Part shown: one piece after another, positions 1-10,279 of the stretch
Numbering within the stretch: position 1 is the first letter of the stretch
Layout of the letters: each line of letters opens with the position of its first letter
NCBI RefSeq assembly: GCF_001638985.1
Contig: NW_017265136.1
Span: 1,136,726 to 1,200,725 of the forward strand
Direction: 5' to 3'
Origin: Phycomyces blakesleeanus NRRL 1555(-)
Lineage: Eukaryota; Mucoromycota; Mucoromycetes; Mucorales; Phycomycetaceae
Length of the DNA stretch: 64,000 nt
Made by a program: the position numbers and the translations under genes
Notes under the pieces: model-generated
Database searches by the model: none
What the model saw: only the letters and a program-made list of their open reading frames with translations
Told to the model about the DNA's origin: nothing

Positions 1-23
1 AAATAAATGCATTCATATCTATA

Positions 24-25
<2 letters not shown>

Positions 26-62
<37 letters not shown>
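26..62. repeat. (TA)n microsatellite
   Basis: An uninterrupted run of about 18 TA units. It probably lies in an intron of the SFSWAP-like gene that enters from the left, because the next exon begins at an AG acceptor ending at 135. Confidence 0.9.
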
Positions 63-66
<4 letters not shown>

Positions 67-135
67 ATAAAAGCACAAGCAAGGTTTCTTTACAGTTGAA
101 TGTTTTGTGTTAATTTGAACATGCGTGTGCAACAG

Positions 136-1203
136 ATACGACATAAGACATTTGTCTACGGACAGGGCTATTTTTGATACTAGTGATGAAAGCCATTTGG
201 AAGATGATAAGGCGTGCGATGAAGAGAGATATCTCGATCTTGATTCTGAAGAGGAGCTCTTGTTCGATATGAGCGATGATGAGAGAGCCTCTTTTGTAGG
301 TAAGGAGCGACTTTTATTGAACCTATACTTACACGATCTTTATTAGCGGAAAAGAAGAAAAGAAAGAATCATACGTTTGCTTATGTATATACAGACGAAG
401 AAGCAACAAACGAAGACAATGAAGACAATGAAGAAAAAGAAGAAGAAGAGCAGAAAGTTCTGACACCTATTCAAAAAGGACTGTCTAATAAATACAAGAC
501 GCCCAGTACAATGATTCTGGTAATCTACTGTATCCACATTGTTCGGTAGGGTTACTGTATTAACAAGAATCTTTAGCCAGATACTCAAGAGCAGGCAGAA
601 GTGATAGAGAATACGGCAAAAGCGGTTACAGGAGCACAACAATCCAATATATTTGAAATCAAAACTCAGGTGCGAAATGCTAACAATCCACTCTATGCAT
701 TCTTGAACAAAAACAATCCACTCTATCCTTTTTACAAGCACATTGCCTGGCTATCTCAGTCTGGCCTTGGTCAATACGGAGATAGCAGCAGTGAAGAAGA
801 TGAAGATGAAGATGAAGATGAAGATGAAGAGAAAGAGAAAGAGAAAGAGGCAGAGGCAGAGGCAGAGGCAGAAAAAGTAGCAGAAAAGGTGGCAGAAAAA
901 GTAGAAAAAGAAGAAAAAGAAGAAGAAAAAGAAGAAGAAAGCAAAAATAAGGTTGAAGAACCAGAAAAAACAATTGTTGAGCCCACAGCTAGTCCAGCTG
1001 TCCAGCAACCTACTGTTGACATCCAAACTACTTTGCAAAAGACAGCCAAAGGCGTGGCAAAAGCAGGACGTGGTCTAGAAGAGAAAATCAAACAATTCCA
1101 CAGAAATGATCCCAAATTTGCATTTCTTAACCCTTGGAACCCGTCTAATGCTCATTACCAAGCATACGTTGACTACTATACCTCTTATCCAGACGCTCCT
1201 TAG
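136..1203 (+). CDS. SFSWAP: SFSWAP-type splicing regulator (DRY_EERY and two SURP modules), 5' end missing
   Basis: This is the 3' part of an alternative-splicing regulator of the suppressor-of-white-apricot family; the start lies left of the window. Exons read as 136-299, 347-519 and 577-1203, with phases that agree. The first visible exon opens with RYDIRHL and carries CDEERYLDL, the end of the DRY_EERY (SWAP N-terminal) domain. Two SURP modules follow. The first, near 600-750, ends in NPLYAFLNKNNPLYPFYKH; the second, near 1010-1180, ends in DPKFAFLNPWNPSNAHYQAY. Both show the FL-x-NP-x-H/Y-x-Y core. Between them is a strongly acidic, lysine-rich linker of about 70 residues made of short repeats. 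In other fungi and animals such proteins bind RNA and spliceosomal SF1 through SURP. The C-terminus ends soon after SURP2, so no RS domain is present, unlike animal SFSWAP. The gene is convergent with the allantoinase gene. Confidence 0.8.
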
Positions 1204-1295
1204 ATTCTTTTGTATTGCTTATTAATATATATCTATATATCTATATATTTATATATACATATACATATGTGTGTATGTGATATTTTTGTGCCTGC

Positions 1296-1301
<6 letters not shown>

Positions 1302-1326
<25 letters not shown>
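1302..1326. repeat. (AAT)n microsatellite
   Basis: A run of AAT units lies in the 130-base spacer between two convergent genes. Confidence 0.85.
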
Positions 1327-1327
<1 letters not shown>

Positions 1328-1334
1328 TGGTAGT

Positions 1335-2870
1335 CTATTCGAGTATGACTTTACCCAGGGGGGGTGGGAAGGAGCTAATAGCAGCGCGATCAAAGACTAC
1401 CTGACCGCGCACCAGTGTGCGATCAACAGTGCCCTGGAAGTGTTTGCCAATGTATGGAGAGAGCTTGTTTTTGAATTGAATATCCTCAATTTTGATGTCA
1501 AAGGCGGCATCAGGGCGCCAGATAGCCAGATCAGCGTCATGCCCGACACAGACTTGACCTTTACGATGAGAAAGCTGTGTGAGTTTGGCGGGTGCATAAC
1601 TTAACCAATGGACAATATTTTGGATCCTATAAAAATTGGGTGACATAAGACAAAGAAAATAACGGTAAAAGCACAAAATATAAGTATCTTACGTGGCACC
1701 TCTCTTGCGGCCTTCAGACCATAACACAGGAAGACCAAACTGCACACTTGCGATACCTCCCCAGGCCTGGGCAAAGTCACCCGAGTCAAGTTTTTTAAGC
1801 TGTGCAGTACATGGAGAATGATCACTCACAACATAATCAATGGTACCATCCAAAAGAGCATCCCAAAGAGCATCTCGATTCACAGCCTCTCTAATAGGAG
1901 GGCAACACTTATAATGAGTTGCACCATCCTCAATTGCCTCTGACGTAAAGTTAAGATAGTGGAAACAGGTTTCTACTGTCAATGGAAGACCCTCTTTCTT
2001 GGCTGCTCTAATTGCAGGAATAGCAGACGCGGCCGACAAGTGAACAATATGGGTGTTGACTGGTTTGTTCTTTTGATGATACTCGCGTGTCAAGCGGATG
2101 ATCATATCAATAGCCGTAGTCTCCAGTACCTGAGGACGAGAGTTCAGGAAGCTAGAGTAGGCGCGCTCGTCTCCCTCTACATTGTAGCTGACACCAGCCT
2201 CCATCTCTGCGTGGAAGAGAAACAAACTGTTTGTGTTGGCCAATTTATCCATGGCCAATCGTACCTGGGCTTCATTCACACATGGAAATTCATCGACACC
2301 ACTTTCGATCAAAAAGCATTTGAATCCTCTTACTCCCATTGAAATCAGGTTTGGCAGCTCCTCTGCATTGTCAGGCACAACGCCTCCCCAGAATCCAACG
2401 TCAACATGGCACTGTCCTGATGCTGCTGCAAGTTTTGTCTCAAAATTTGCAGGCGTTGTTGTTGGCGGAATTGCATTTAATGGCATATCTATCACTGTGC
2501 TAATACCACCTGCAGCAGCTGCTCTTGTTCCGGTTGCAAACCCCTCCCATTCAGTTCGTCCAGGCTCATTGAGATGCACTATTCTCGATTATCCCTGTCA
2601 GTCATTTCAACCTTGTCATTCCGCCATCATTTACTAACCATGTGCATCTAGCAGTCCGGGTATAAGAACCTGGTCTTTGGAAAGAACCATAACTTCGGTT
2701 TTAGTTGGGTCGGTCTGGGTTACCAGAGCCTTGTTGCCTGTTGTAACCTCAATAACCTTTCCTGTGGTGCGATCCACAAGTACTGAGGCGGGTGAAATGT
2801 CGTGTGAAGGGGACAAAACAGCTTTCTGCGCTTTAACAAGCAACCAGCGACATTCCGAAGTATTAGCCAT
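1335..2870 (-). CDS. DAL1: Allantoinase
   Basis: Allantoinase (EC 3.5.2.5) opens the hydantoin ring of allantoin to allantoate in purine-nitrogen scavenging. Three exons read as 2870-2639, 2578-1693 and 1626-1335, giving about 469 residues, the usual length. The sequence shows the amidohydrolase metal site DAHVHLNEPGR (its codons join across intron 1), then GFWGGVVPDN, the FHAEME segment, NTHIVHLSAA and the late SDHSPC motif with the catalytic Asp. The cyclic amidohydrolase C-terminal beta-sandwich strands (VGHDADLAIW, VRGQVVFDR) close the protein. The N-terminus also carries strands of that composite domain. Dihydroorotase and dihydropyrimidinase are relatives, but the GFWGGVVPDN and EWEGF segments favour allantoinase. 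It is convergent with the SFSWAP-like gene, 131 bases apart. Confidence 0.92.
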
Positions 2871-3173
2871 GAGTAGAGAAAGAAGGTAAGGATAATAAAG
2901 AAAGGGAAATGCGAGTAGACGGGTAACAGGGGTAAAGGTATACTGTTCTCAGAAAAATATTGATGAACATACATACACACATATATATATATTTCGCGCA
3001 GATTAAAAAAAGTATATTTTGCGTAGATTAAAAAAAAATAACATTGCGTATAAACAGAAGAAAAAAATTGCGCATAATTGGTTTCAAGACTTGCGTACAT
3101 TTTGAAACAAAAAAATTATACGCAAAATACATGCACAACTTTGTTATTTAAGTAATCACCAATAATTTAACAG

Positions 3174-3204
3174 ATAATAATAATAATAATAATAATAATA
3201 ATAG
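3174..3204. repeat. (AAT)n microsatellite
   Basis: About ten ATA/AAT units in a row, upstream of the allantoinase gene. Confidence 0.85.
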
Positions 3205-5005
3205 CCACAAGATTGTTTAATTGGATCATTGGAAAGAAAATTGATATCGACTCGACTCGAATCGAATCGAAACATTATCGAGATTACTGTAACGCTTTTT
3301 AAACTGTGCATGTTTGTACATAAAGCTCATGACAGTTCTATAAGAATTGAAGTAATAGTAGTAGCTTGTATGTATACCCGATTTTCGTACGTAATGTATC
3401 AAGCAAATATTTAAATAAGGTCTATTAACTCTAAATCTCCTAAGAAAAGAAGAAAAGGTACAAATTACCCTAAATATAGGTCTATAATTAATATAATCAT
3501 AATAACGTCGAGAAATAAAGAGAGTGAAAGTAAGACAAGGAAAAGTTTAACGACAATTTTTCCAGTCAACATGAATATAAACAATTTATATAATAGAAGC
3601 CGATTATTATTTTATTGGTATTCAATCCTTGTTGATTAATATCATATGGAGGAATTTAATGGACTTAATTGTCAACAACAAAGGCTCTTATTTAGATATG
3701 CTATCATTTAACTGTTTTATTTGAATATTTTATCTAGCTCCAAAGTACAAGCCCTAGAAGCATGTAAGAATATGTATAAATGGTCTTGCGATGCTCTCAA
3801 AAATTGGAGAGCAAAAAAGAGTCGAATATATATATTTTTAGAATAACCTTCAAACTTGTAAAGTAATACTTTATCGTTTGTATAATTACTAAATGCCATA
3901 CCTACTATAACCAAGTGAAGTGTACTAAAGAAAATGCAAATGAAGCAAGACAATACTCATATTTTAGTAGAGATGTACTCACAGTTTAGGTCAACAGACA
4001 GCATAAAAAGAAAGGTTCAATCCCCAGAAGGGAGTGCTCAATAATATAGTGACACTAAAAAACATCGTTTTGGAGATTTTCAAAATAAGTGTAGGCAAAA
4101 TATACCACAGAATGTTTATTTCTACATGCTACCAGTAATTTGGGGCCTTCATTGGCTTTATAAGAAAAAAAGTGACCAGCAAGCTAAAGTTTATTTATTA
4201 TTATATTTTTAACGTGTACATTGTTTATATTCGCTTTTGTAACAGATCTTGATAAGGAAGCCAGACAGGAGTACTCTATAGCGAAAAACAGGTCGTAAAA
4301 TTACTCTAAAAGAAACTCGTTTTCAGTTTGATCTTATATTTTAGTCACTTTCTGGCGTGTTCGTTCCGTCGATCTTAAGACTTACTACGAAAGATGACAA
4401 AACAGACATGGCTACTTCTTAGTCCTTCATTTATAATCCTCTTTTCTCACTCAAGCTTTCTTTATTTCTGCTATTGATATTATTATAGCTCATCATCTTT
4501 ATATTTTGTTCTATATTTAGTTTGTATGGAGCGCTTTTATTAAGCTTAGGAGGTTTGGTGAAGTTCAAAGCTGGAGGTAATTGAGATATAAAATTAAGCA
4601 ATATTATTTAGTTTATTCTGCGCATCCAAAATCTACGCAAGTTTTGATATAAATTAAGCGCAACTTTTTTTAAAAAAAAAATCTACGAAAATATACTTAT
4701 ATTTGTACCTGAACATTTTCTGAAAGTGGTGTATATTTATTTGAGAGTTTGGTTATCAGCAACAAAATTTGCATAAAGTGAAACCCAATTTTGATTGGCT
4801 GAAGTTAGAGATAAGAAATATAGCCAGGTATATTCACGTCCTCAGAGCAAAGTTCTTTTATCGGAGGTTTAACTAATCATGTGGTTTGCTTTTTCGTATT
4901 TTGATTTAGTACCAATACTGAGTGGGTACTCCTAACAAAGCGTGCTTTGACACTCCCTTCATCTTCAACGGAAAATATATCGTCCGCACTTGCTAATTTC
5001 ATTCA

Positions 5006-5045
5006 ATAATTTCAAGGTACTTCCCACCCCCGGCCTTGAAATTAT
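5006..5045. repeat. 12-base inverted repeat (hairpin)
   Basis: ATAATTTCAAGG at 5006-5017 is followed 16 bases later by its exact complement CCTTGAAATTAT at 5034-5045. The loop is C-rich. It lies about 330 bases upstream of the TnpB/Fanzor-like relic. Function is unknown. Confidence 0.6.
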
Positions 5046-5377
5046 CGAGGAACCATTATAGGGCGGAGTACTGGATTTATTTTACAAGGTGAGAACCGAT
5101 AAAGACAGGTAAAAAGATAGATCTTGACAAGGATATCTAATTCAAAGCCATTTAATTCAGTTAAACTTTCTTTTAAAGAATGAATTCATAAATGAGACGA
5201 GTGTAGACATGTGTCTAAAAAAAAGGTAGAGCAAAAGTGAGGTGGACAGACCGAAAAAGATATATAAAAAAAAGATAAATATTCAGATACATTTTAGATA
5301 AAATTAAGTACTCATAGTACTACCTCTTTCATCATATAAAAATATTTTATTGCGAGATTTTCTAGGCCTCAAACTCT

Positions 5378-8038
5378 ATGGAACATCTCTTCAATCAAAA
5401 TTATACTCTTGTTCTTGATTCAATTGACAATGAAAGAAAACTGGCTAATCATAGTCGCTTGAATATATCTGAACTTTTTAGTCTATCCACGTCGTATTTT
5501 ATTAAATTACAATAGGGGGTTTCACCAGCTTTGGATGTTGACTGTTGGATATAGCGGTAGTTTAAGCACCAGCCAATAATAATAAGTATCGAAAAAAGAC
5601 TGGTGAAACCCCCTAATGACCCTTGGTTGATATGTTTTCTCTCATATACGTCAAAATTCATATGTACAATACGCTTGATTAGAGTACCCATAAATATAGT
5701 GCCTATGCCCAAATTCCTCACAAGTAAGTTAGACTTCTATAATTTGGTATCAAGATAACTACTTTTATATAGATTGATTATGTTTTATTTTTGACTTTGC
5801 TTCTATATGAACTTCGCCATCAATCATACATAAAGTACAAAATTTACAAAATTTCGGCTAAGTCACGACATCTAGAGTATCGAACTATTTTTTTAGATGC
5901 TTGGATGCTCGTTTTTCATTTTTTTGAAGATTCGTTATAGCCAATCATTTTCCGAATTAAACTACCGCTATATCCAACAGTCAACATTCAAAGCTGGTGA
6001 AATCCCCTATTGCATACAATCACCTTTTTGAAGTACATCTTCCTTCATAAACTGGAAGACGAGCCTAATTTTCCTTTAAAGAATTTTGTTAATGAAAAAT
6101 TCTTTAAAAAAGTCTTTTTGTCACTCCTCAAGGACTACAAACCAACTAAACAGAAGGCTTCGACAAAATCAATAGCTTACAAGGATCAGATATTCAGCTA
6201 TCGAGACCTGTATTTTCTGTGCTGTTCGTATGAGCCGATCGACATGAAGTATGCTCATCAAATAGCTTCTTAAGAAACAACAGAAACCCTTACCGCTTAT
6301 CTGAACGGGGTCAACCTTCAATTTGGAAATAAATTTTGAATATTTCTTAACTTACTCTTGAAGAAGAACGAAATAATCAAGGCAATGGAAAGTGGTATAA
6401 AGAATAACGGGGAAAACAAGGAAGACATTGCGATGGCTGTGAAAACAATAATAGATGGTATAAACAAGATCAAGAAGATTAGCTCGTTAAGAAACATTGA
6501 GTGCATCCTTGGAGAATTTATTTCCTATGCTACACTTGACATAATTTGTAATCTCTTTGACTCATGTCTGCCATACTATCAATATTCAAAAGGCACAATA
6601 TATTTTGCCAAAAAAAAAACCAATCCGCTGAGGCACATGAAAGAATAGTACAAAATGTCAAAAATTTGTGAAGTACTTCAATACAAAAAATTCAATTGTT
6701 TTTCATTACAAAGAGGGCTTATACCATTTCATATGACAATCTATACGTGTATTCTGAATATCCTTATCTTGAATAATTCTGTTATTAGGCACTTGGATAA
6801 GGAAGCGGTATGGGGAAGCGTTATGAATATTAATTCCAAAGCGACAAGAACTCAGGGAGAAGCAAAAGACGTAAAGTTCAGAGGAATGATATATACAGAC
6901 GATATTTGCGTGTCATGCTGAAACAAAACAGCGAGACAAATAATAAAGGTATTGGCGAAAGAAGTTAATCTCTTTGATGGGAAATGAATTCCGGTACATT
7001 GAAACGTTAGAAGAAGGGGAGCTGCAGGCTAGTGTCTGAGAATGGGTGTTTGATGATCCTGGGCATTGTAATTTCTTTTACTTGATGGATAAAGGTATAA
7101 CTTACAAAGGAAAATCCACATACAGATATACAAGAAATAAAAAAAATGTCGAAACAAAAGTCAAAAAATTCAGAAAACTCAGGAACGACATGAAGCTAAA
7201 TCATATTATTGCAGCCAAGCTCTTCCTGTCCCAGCATAATTCTTCAACAACTACCAAAGAAAAGATTATTAACTACCTTCAAGAAAAAGCCAAAGCCATA
7301 CCAGCGATGAAGGCCTATTACGCAAATGAAGGCAATCCTGCCTAAGAATATCGACGTATCAGCGGTCTACCTCCGTTCAGAAAATGAAACTTTCAAATTT
7401 CATTAACCAGCTACAAACAGACAAACGTTTGACCAAAAATATTCGGAAAAAGTTTGATAATGATGCTATACTGATACTATGTAATTAATTGGCCGGACAA
7501 AACAAATACCATTAGCCCATCAGAGAAAACGGAATGCGTAGAATACTAGCAAAGAAAGACTTCTAGGTATACTTTATTGACAAGTTTAAGACTTCCAGTC
7601 TGTGCCCTGCTTGTCAAAATGGTGAACTTGAAACATTTAATGAAGTTCAAAGCCCTAGACCATTTCAAAGAAGAAAATACCCTATAGTGGATTGCCACGG
7701 TCTTTTAAGGTAAATGTTTTTATATGAAAGTCATATATGTACGTATATGAATAAACTGATAACCTATACAATTTCTAATCAGATGTAAAAACTAACGATG
7801 CTTAAAGTCCGTGACCGAATCTACTGAGGATAATATTCAGTATTCTCTCTATCACCTTTGGAACCGTGATAAGGCCGCTACCCTAAAATTTAGGCCTATT
7901 CTTTTTGACTAGCCCAAGAACGGAAGAATACTAGAAAGATTCTGCAGATCAAGTACACGTTCTTCTACTACCCTCAAAAGAAAGGGAATTTCAGCCAGTA
8001 GTAGCATAACAACTAAAAAAGCGAACAATCCCGTGTAG
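5378..8038 (+). pseudogene. Decayed TnpB/Fanzor-like gene with RuvC and zinc-ribbon motifs, split by a MITE
   Basis: The reading starts at an ATG (5378, MEHLFNQNY), runs 44 codons to the MITE at 5510, and resumes at 6013 with KLEDEPNFPLKNF. Downstream it stays recognisable through repeated stops (near 6271, 6646, 6919, 7343). Visible motifs in order: KFRGMIYTD (about 6870), DDPGHCNFFYLMD with RYTRNKK (about 7050-7140, RuvC-I position), LSNFINQLQTD and DAILILCN (about 7390-7480, RuvC-II position), then FIDKFKTSSLCPAC (about 7575-7614). A zinc ribbon follows: CPAC, later CHGLLRCKNxRC, then LWNRDKAATLKF carrying the RuvC-III Asp. The ribbon is interrupted by an intron (donor near 7710, acceptor near 7788) whose removal keeps frame. 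TnpB and eukaryotic Fanzor proteins are RNA-guided nucleases of transposons and share this ribbon-plus-RD layout. The Fanzor assignment is inference from motif order. The copy cannot encode an intact protein. Confidence 0.65.
5510..6012. mobile_element. 503-bp MITE with 56-bp terminal inverted repeats
   Basis: Bases 5510-5565 match the complement of 5957-6012 over 56 positions with only two mismatches. The outer end reads CAATAGGGGGTTTCACCAGC. A third copy of the 16-base tip, CTGGTGAAACCCCCTA, occurs inverted inside at about 5602-5617 and may mark a smaller nested unit (about 5513-5617). No transposase frame is present, so the element is non-autonomous. It sits inside the TnpB/Fanzor-like relic, whose reading runs up to one end and resumes at the other. 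No clear target-site duplication is visible. Confidence 0.8.
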
Positions 8039-8149
8039 TTATCGCTGCATTAATTCAAGATACAGTGTGAGCCTTTGAACAACAATATGCTCGGTTTTCT
8101 TTTGGACACATGTTTACACGTCTCATTTATTAATTCATTTTTTAAAAAA

Positions 8150-8299
8150 CCGTCTTATTCGTCTTAAATTAAATTCTTTTCTGTCTGGATTTCTTGCTGT
8201 CTTCATCCAAAAGAGGTAAACAGATTGTCTCAATTGTAATTCTGATTCTCCCAAAAAAAAACTAACATCGTCTAAATCTCAAGTAGAAACACTGTACAA
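8150..8299. repeat. Solo terminal region of a Tc1/mariner-like element
   Basis: Several GTCTTA/GTCTCAA/GTCTAAA words precede ATCTCAAGTAGAAACACTGTA, which matches the right end of the element at 16676-17656. No matching left end was found nearby. Confidence 0.5.
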
Positions 8300-9969
8300 T
8301 GAAAGCAAGGATCTCTTTTAATTAGCTACAGTTTTTACTGATGCTCTCGATATACTTGATACAGAAGAAAGTAAGTTATTCTTGGTAATAAATAAAGCAT
8401 CAGCTCTGATATAGATCACAACTCAGTTCAGGAATATTTACTTTAGAGTAGACTAATACTAATATAATATTATCTCATATTCTTTTCATTATTAATACTC
8501 TTTTTTGATAGCGATACTTTGAATAATCCGATATACTATTTTATGATAGAATGGGTATTTGTACTTTTAATAAAAATATATATTTGTGGACCCACAAAAG
8601 CATTGGACTCGTATTATTATTAGAGTATATTTTTGGGCCTGTGTACAATTGATTCTGCTATTGACACGCCATAGTCGATAAGCAAATCAAAATAACCAGA
8701 ATTGTGTCCAAGGGCACTTTTTTGTAACAGTTCTTTTCTTTTTGGAGGCACATTACTTGACCCCATACGACTGGTACATTGAATAGATACACTTTAGGAA
8801 AAAAACATCTCTTTTGCCAAGGCAAATAAACACCAAAAAGTCACAAAATCTTGTACCAGTTTTTACATAGTACAGATCACATTTGATTATATGTACTGGA
8901 ACAATGCACATACTTATAGTTGAAACGCTGACATGCAAGGCAAAATCCTTTTTCACTATTTCAAGTCGTTTAATAATCTTGTGTCCTTCAATCAGTCAAT
9001 GCACACGCACACGCACATGGTCAGTATTATCCAAACGTAACAAGTGAATAAAGTCCTATAAAGAAGTTTGGGTTGCATTCAAACCTTGATATTGGTAACA
9101 CATAGTGAAGTGCTTACTGGTATAGATAACCTCAATTTTGGCTCTAACTTAAGGGTGAGTTTGAGCTGCAATGCGCTGTAAATTATAATGCGATGTAGGA
9201 TGATTTACTCTTATATTACACTGTCCTTTATCCTCTGCGGTTTGATTAGGAATCCATCGATATTCAATGTTTGTCTCGGTAATGCTTCCTTAAAATCATT
9301 TGAATCATTTGGGTAGATACGCATGTTTAACAGATCCAATAATAATAACAAAATAACCTTGGCTTCAGGTAAAGAAGCAAAAGACCAAAAAAAGGCATAT
9401 TGTCCTTTTTTTGGTTGGATTGGAAAGGGAGTTTTATAATTCATGTTTTATTAAGATGAGCTATGTTTGGCAAACGTATTCCCTATCAGCGATTGATTTG
9501 TATTTAGAAACCACCAACTTGGCCTATAAAATTTGGAAGGCCAGATGTATCCTTGTTATTTGACTTTATAGTTGCAACGAGGCTCTGAAACGACGCTGGA
9601 ATAATGGAAATGCTATAGCCTTGGAAATATCACACCCGCCTGTTTAAATAACAAGGTTATTTATGTTTGCGTGAATGATTCAATCTAATTACCTTGGATT
9701 AGACTAATTTATCTAAACAAGCCAGCCAGATATTATTAATGACCGAGACATAGACCATTGATGTTGATCATTTGGCCCACATTGACAGTGTCTCCAAACG
9801 TGATTTGGTATCCTCTCTACTGTTGCCCAAGCTTCTATTTTGTAAGCAGATATTCACGGTATTTAAAAAAGATATTTGCGTCATCAAAAATATACAATAC
9901 AGGCTTTTTACTTGGTTTTACGACTTTTTCAAAAAAAAATCAGATTTACAAAAGGAAATTTAAACAATC

Positions 9970-10279
9970 GGTGTGGACAGACTAAAAGTTCAAAAAAAGG
10001 CCAATTTTTTAATCGACTCTAATTGGATAGTCTTCTTCCATTGTCATTTGGGTTGAGAAGAAGACCGTGTTTTTGATGAAAACTATGTGGTACAGGGATC
10101 AAGATCTAGAATAGCTCGCAGTAAAATATTCTCATTTAATGACAGGAACGGCACTATAAGCACAACTTCGAACTTTTTTTTTCTAAAAAAAAGGTGTGGA
10201 CAGTCATAAACTAGCCTTTGGCTAAATTCAAGGTGAGCTTATTTTGCCCCCTTTTTTGAACTTTTATTCTGTCCACACC
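9970..10279. mobile_element. 310-bp non-autonomous TIR element
   Basis: The left end begins GGTGTGGACAGACTAAAAG and its complement ends the element at 10279, covering about 30 bases with one substitution and a one-base length difference in an A-run. A third partial copy, GGTGTGGACAG, lies inside at about 10193. There is no coding capacity and no convincing target duplication. Confidence 0.7.

Larger units (their letters stand above)
2871..5377. other. Gene-poor, AT-rich intergenic region
   Basis: I found no convincing gene here. It contains an AAT microsatellite (about 3175-3204), a short hairpin (5006-5045), and two stretches (about 2990-3125 and 4617-4690) rich in TGCGTAGATT-like words. 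Open frames are short and lack recognisable motifs. Confidence 0.6.

Noticed and set aside
751..1115. Minus-strand ORFs rich in Ser, Phe or Leu opposite the SFSWAP acidic linker
   Set aside because: They are antisense shadows of GAA/GAG repeats in the real plus-strand exon.
1959..2637. Plus-strand ORFs across the allantoinase exon
   Set aside because: They are antisense to a clear, motif-bearing enzyme gene and have no motifs of their own.
4010..4035. GGTTCAATCCCC word suggesting a tRNA T-arm
   Set aside because: The rest of a cloverleaf is absent upstream.
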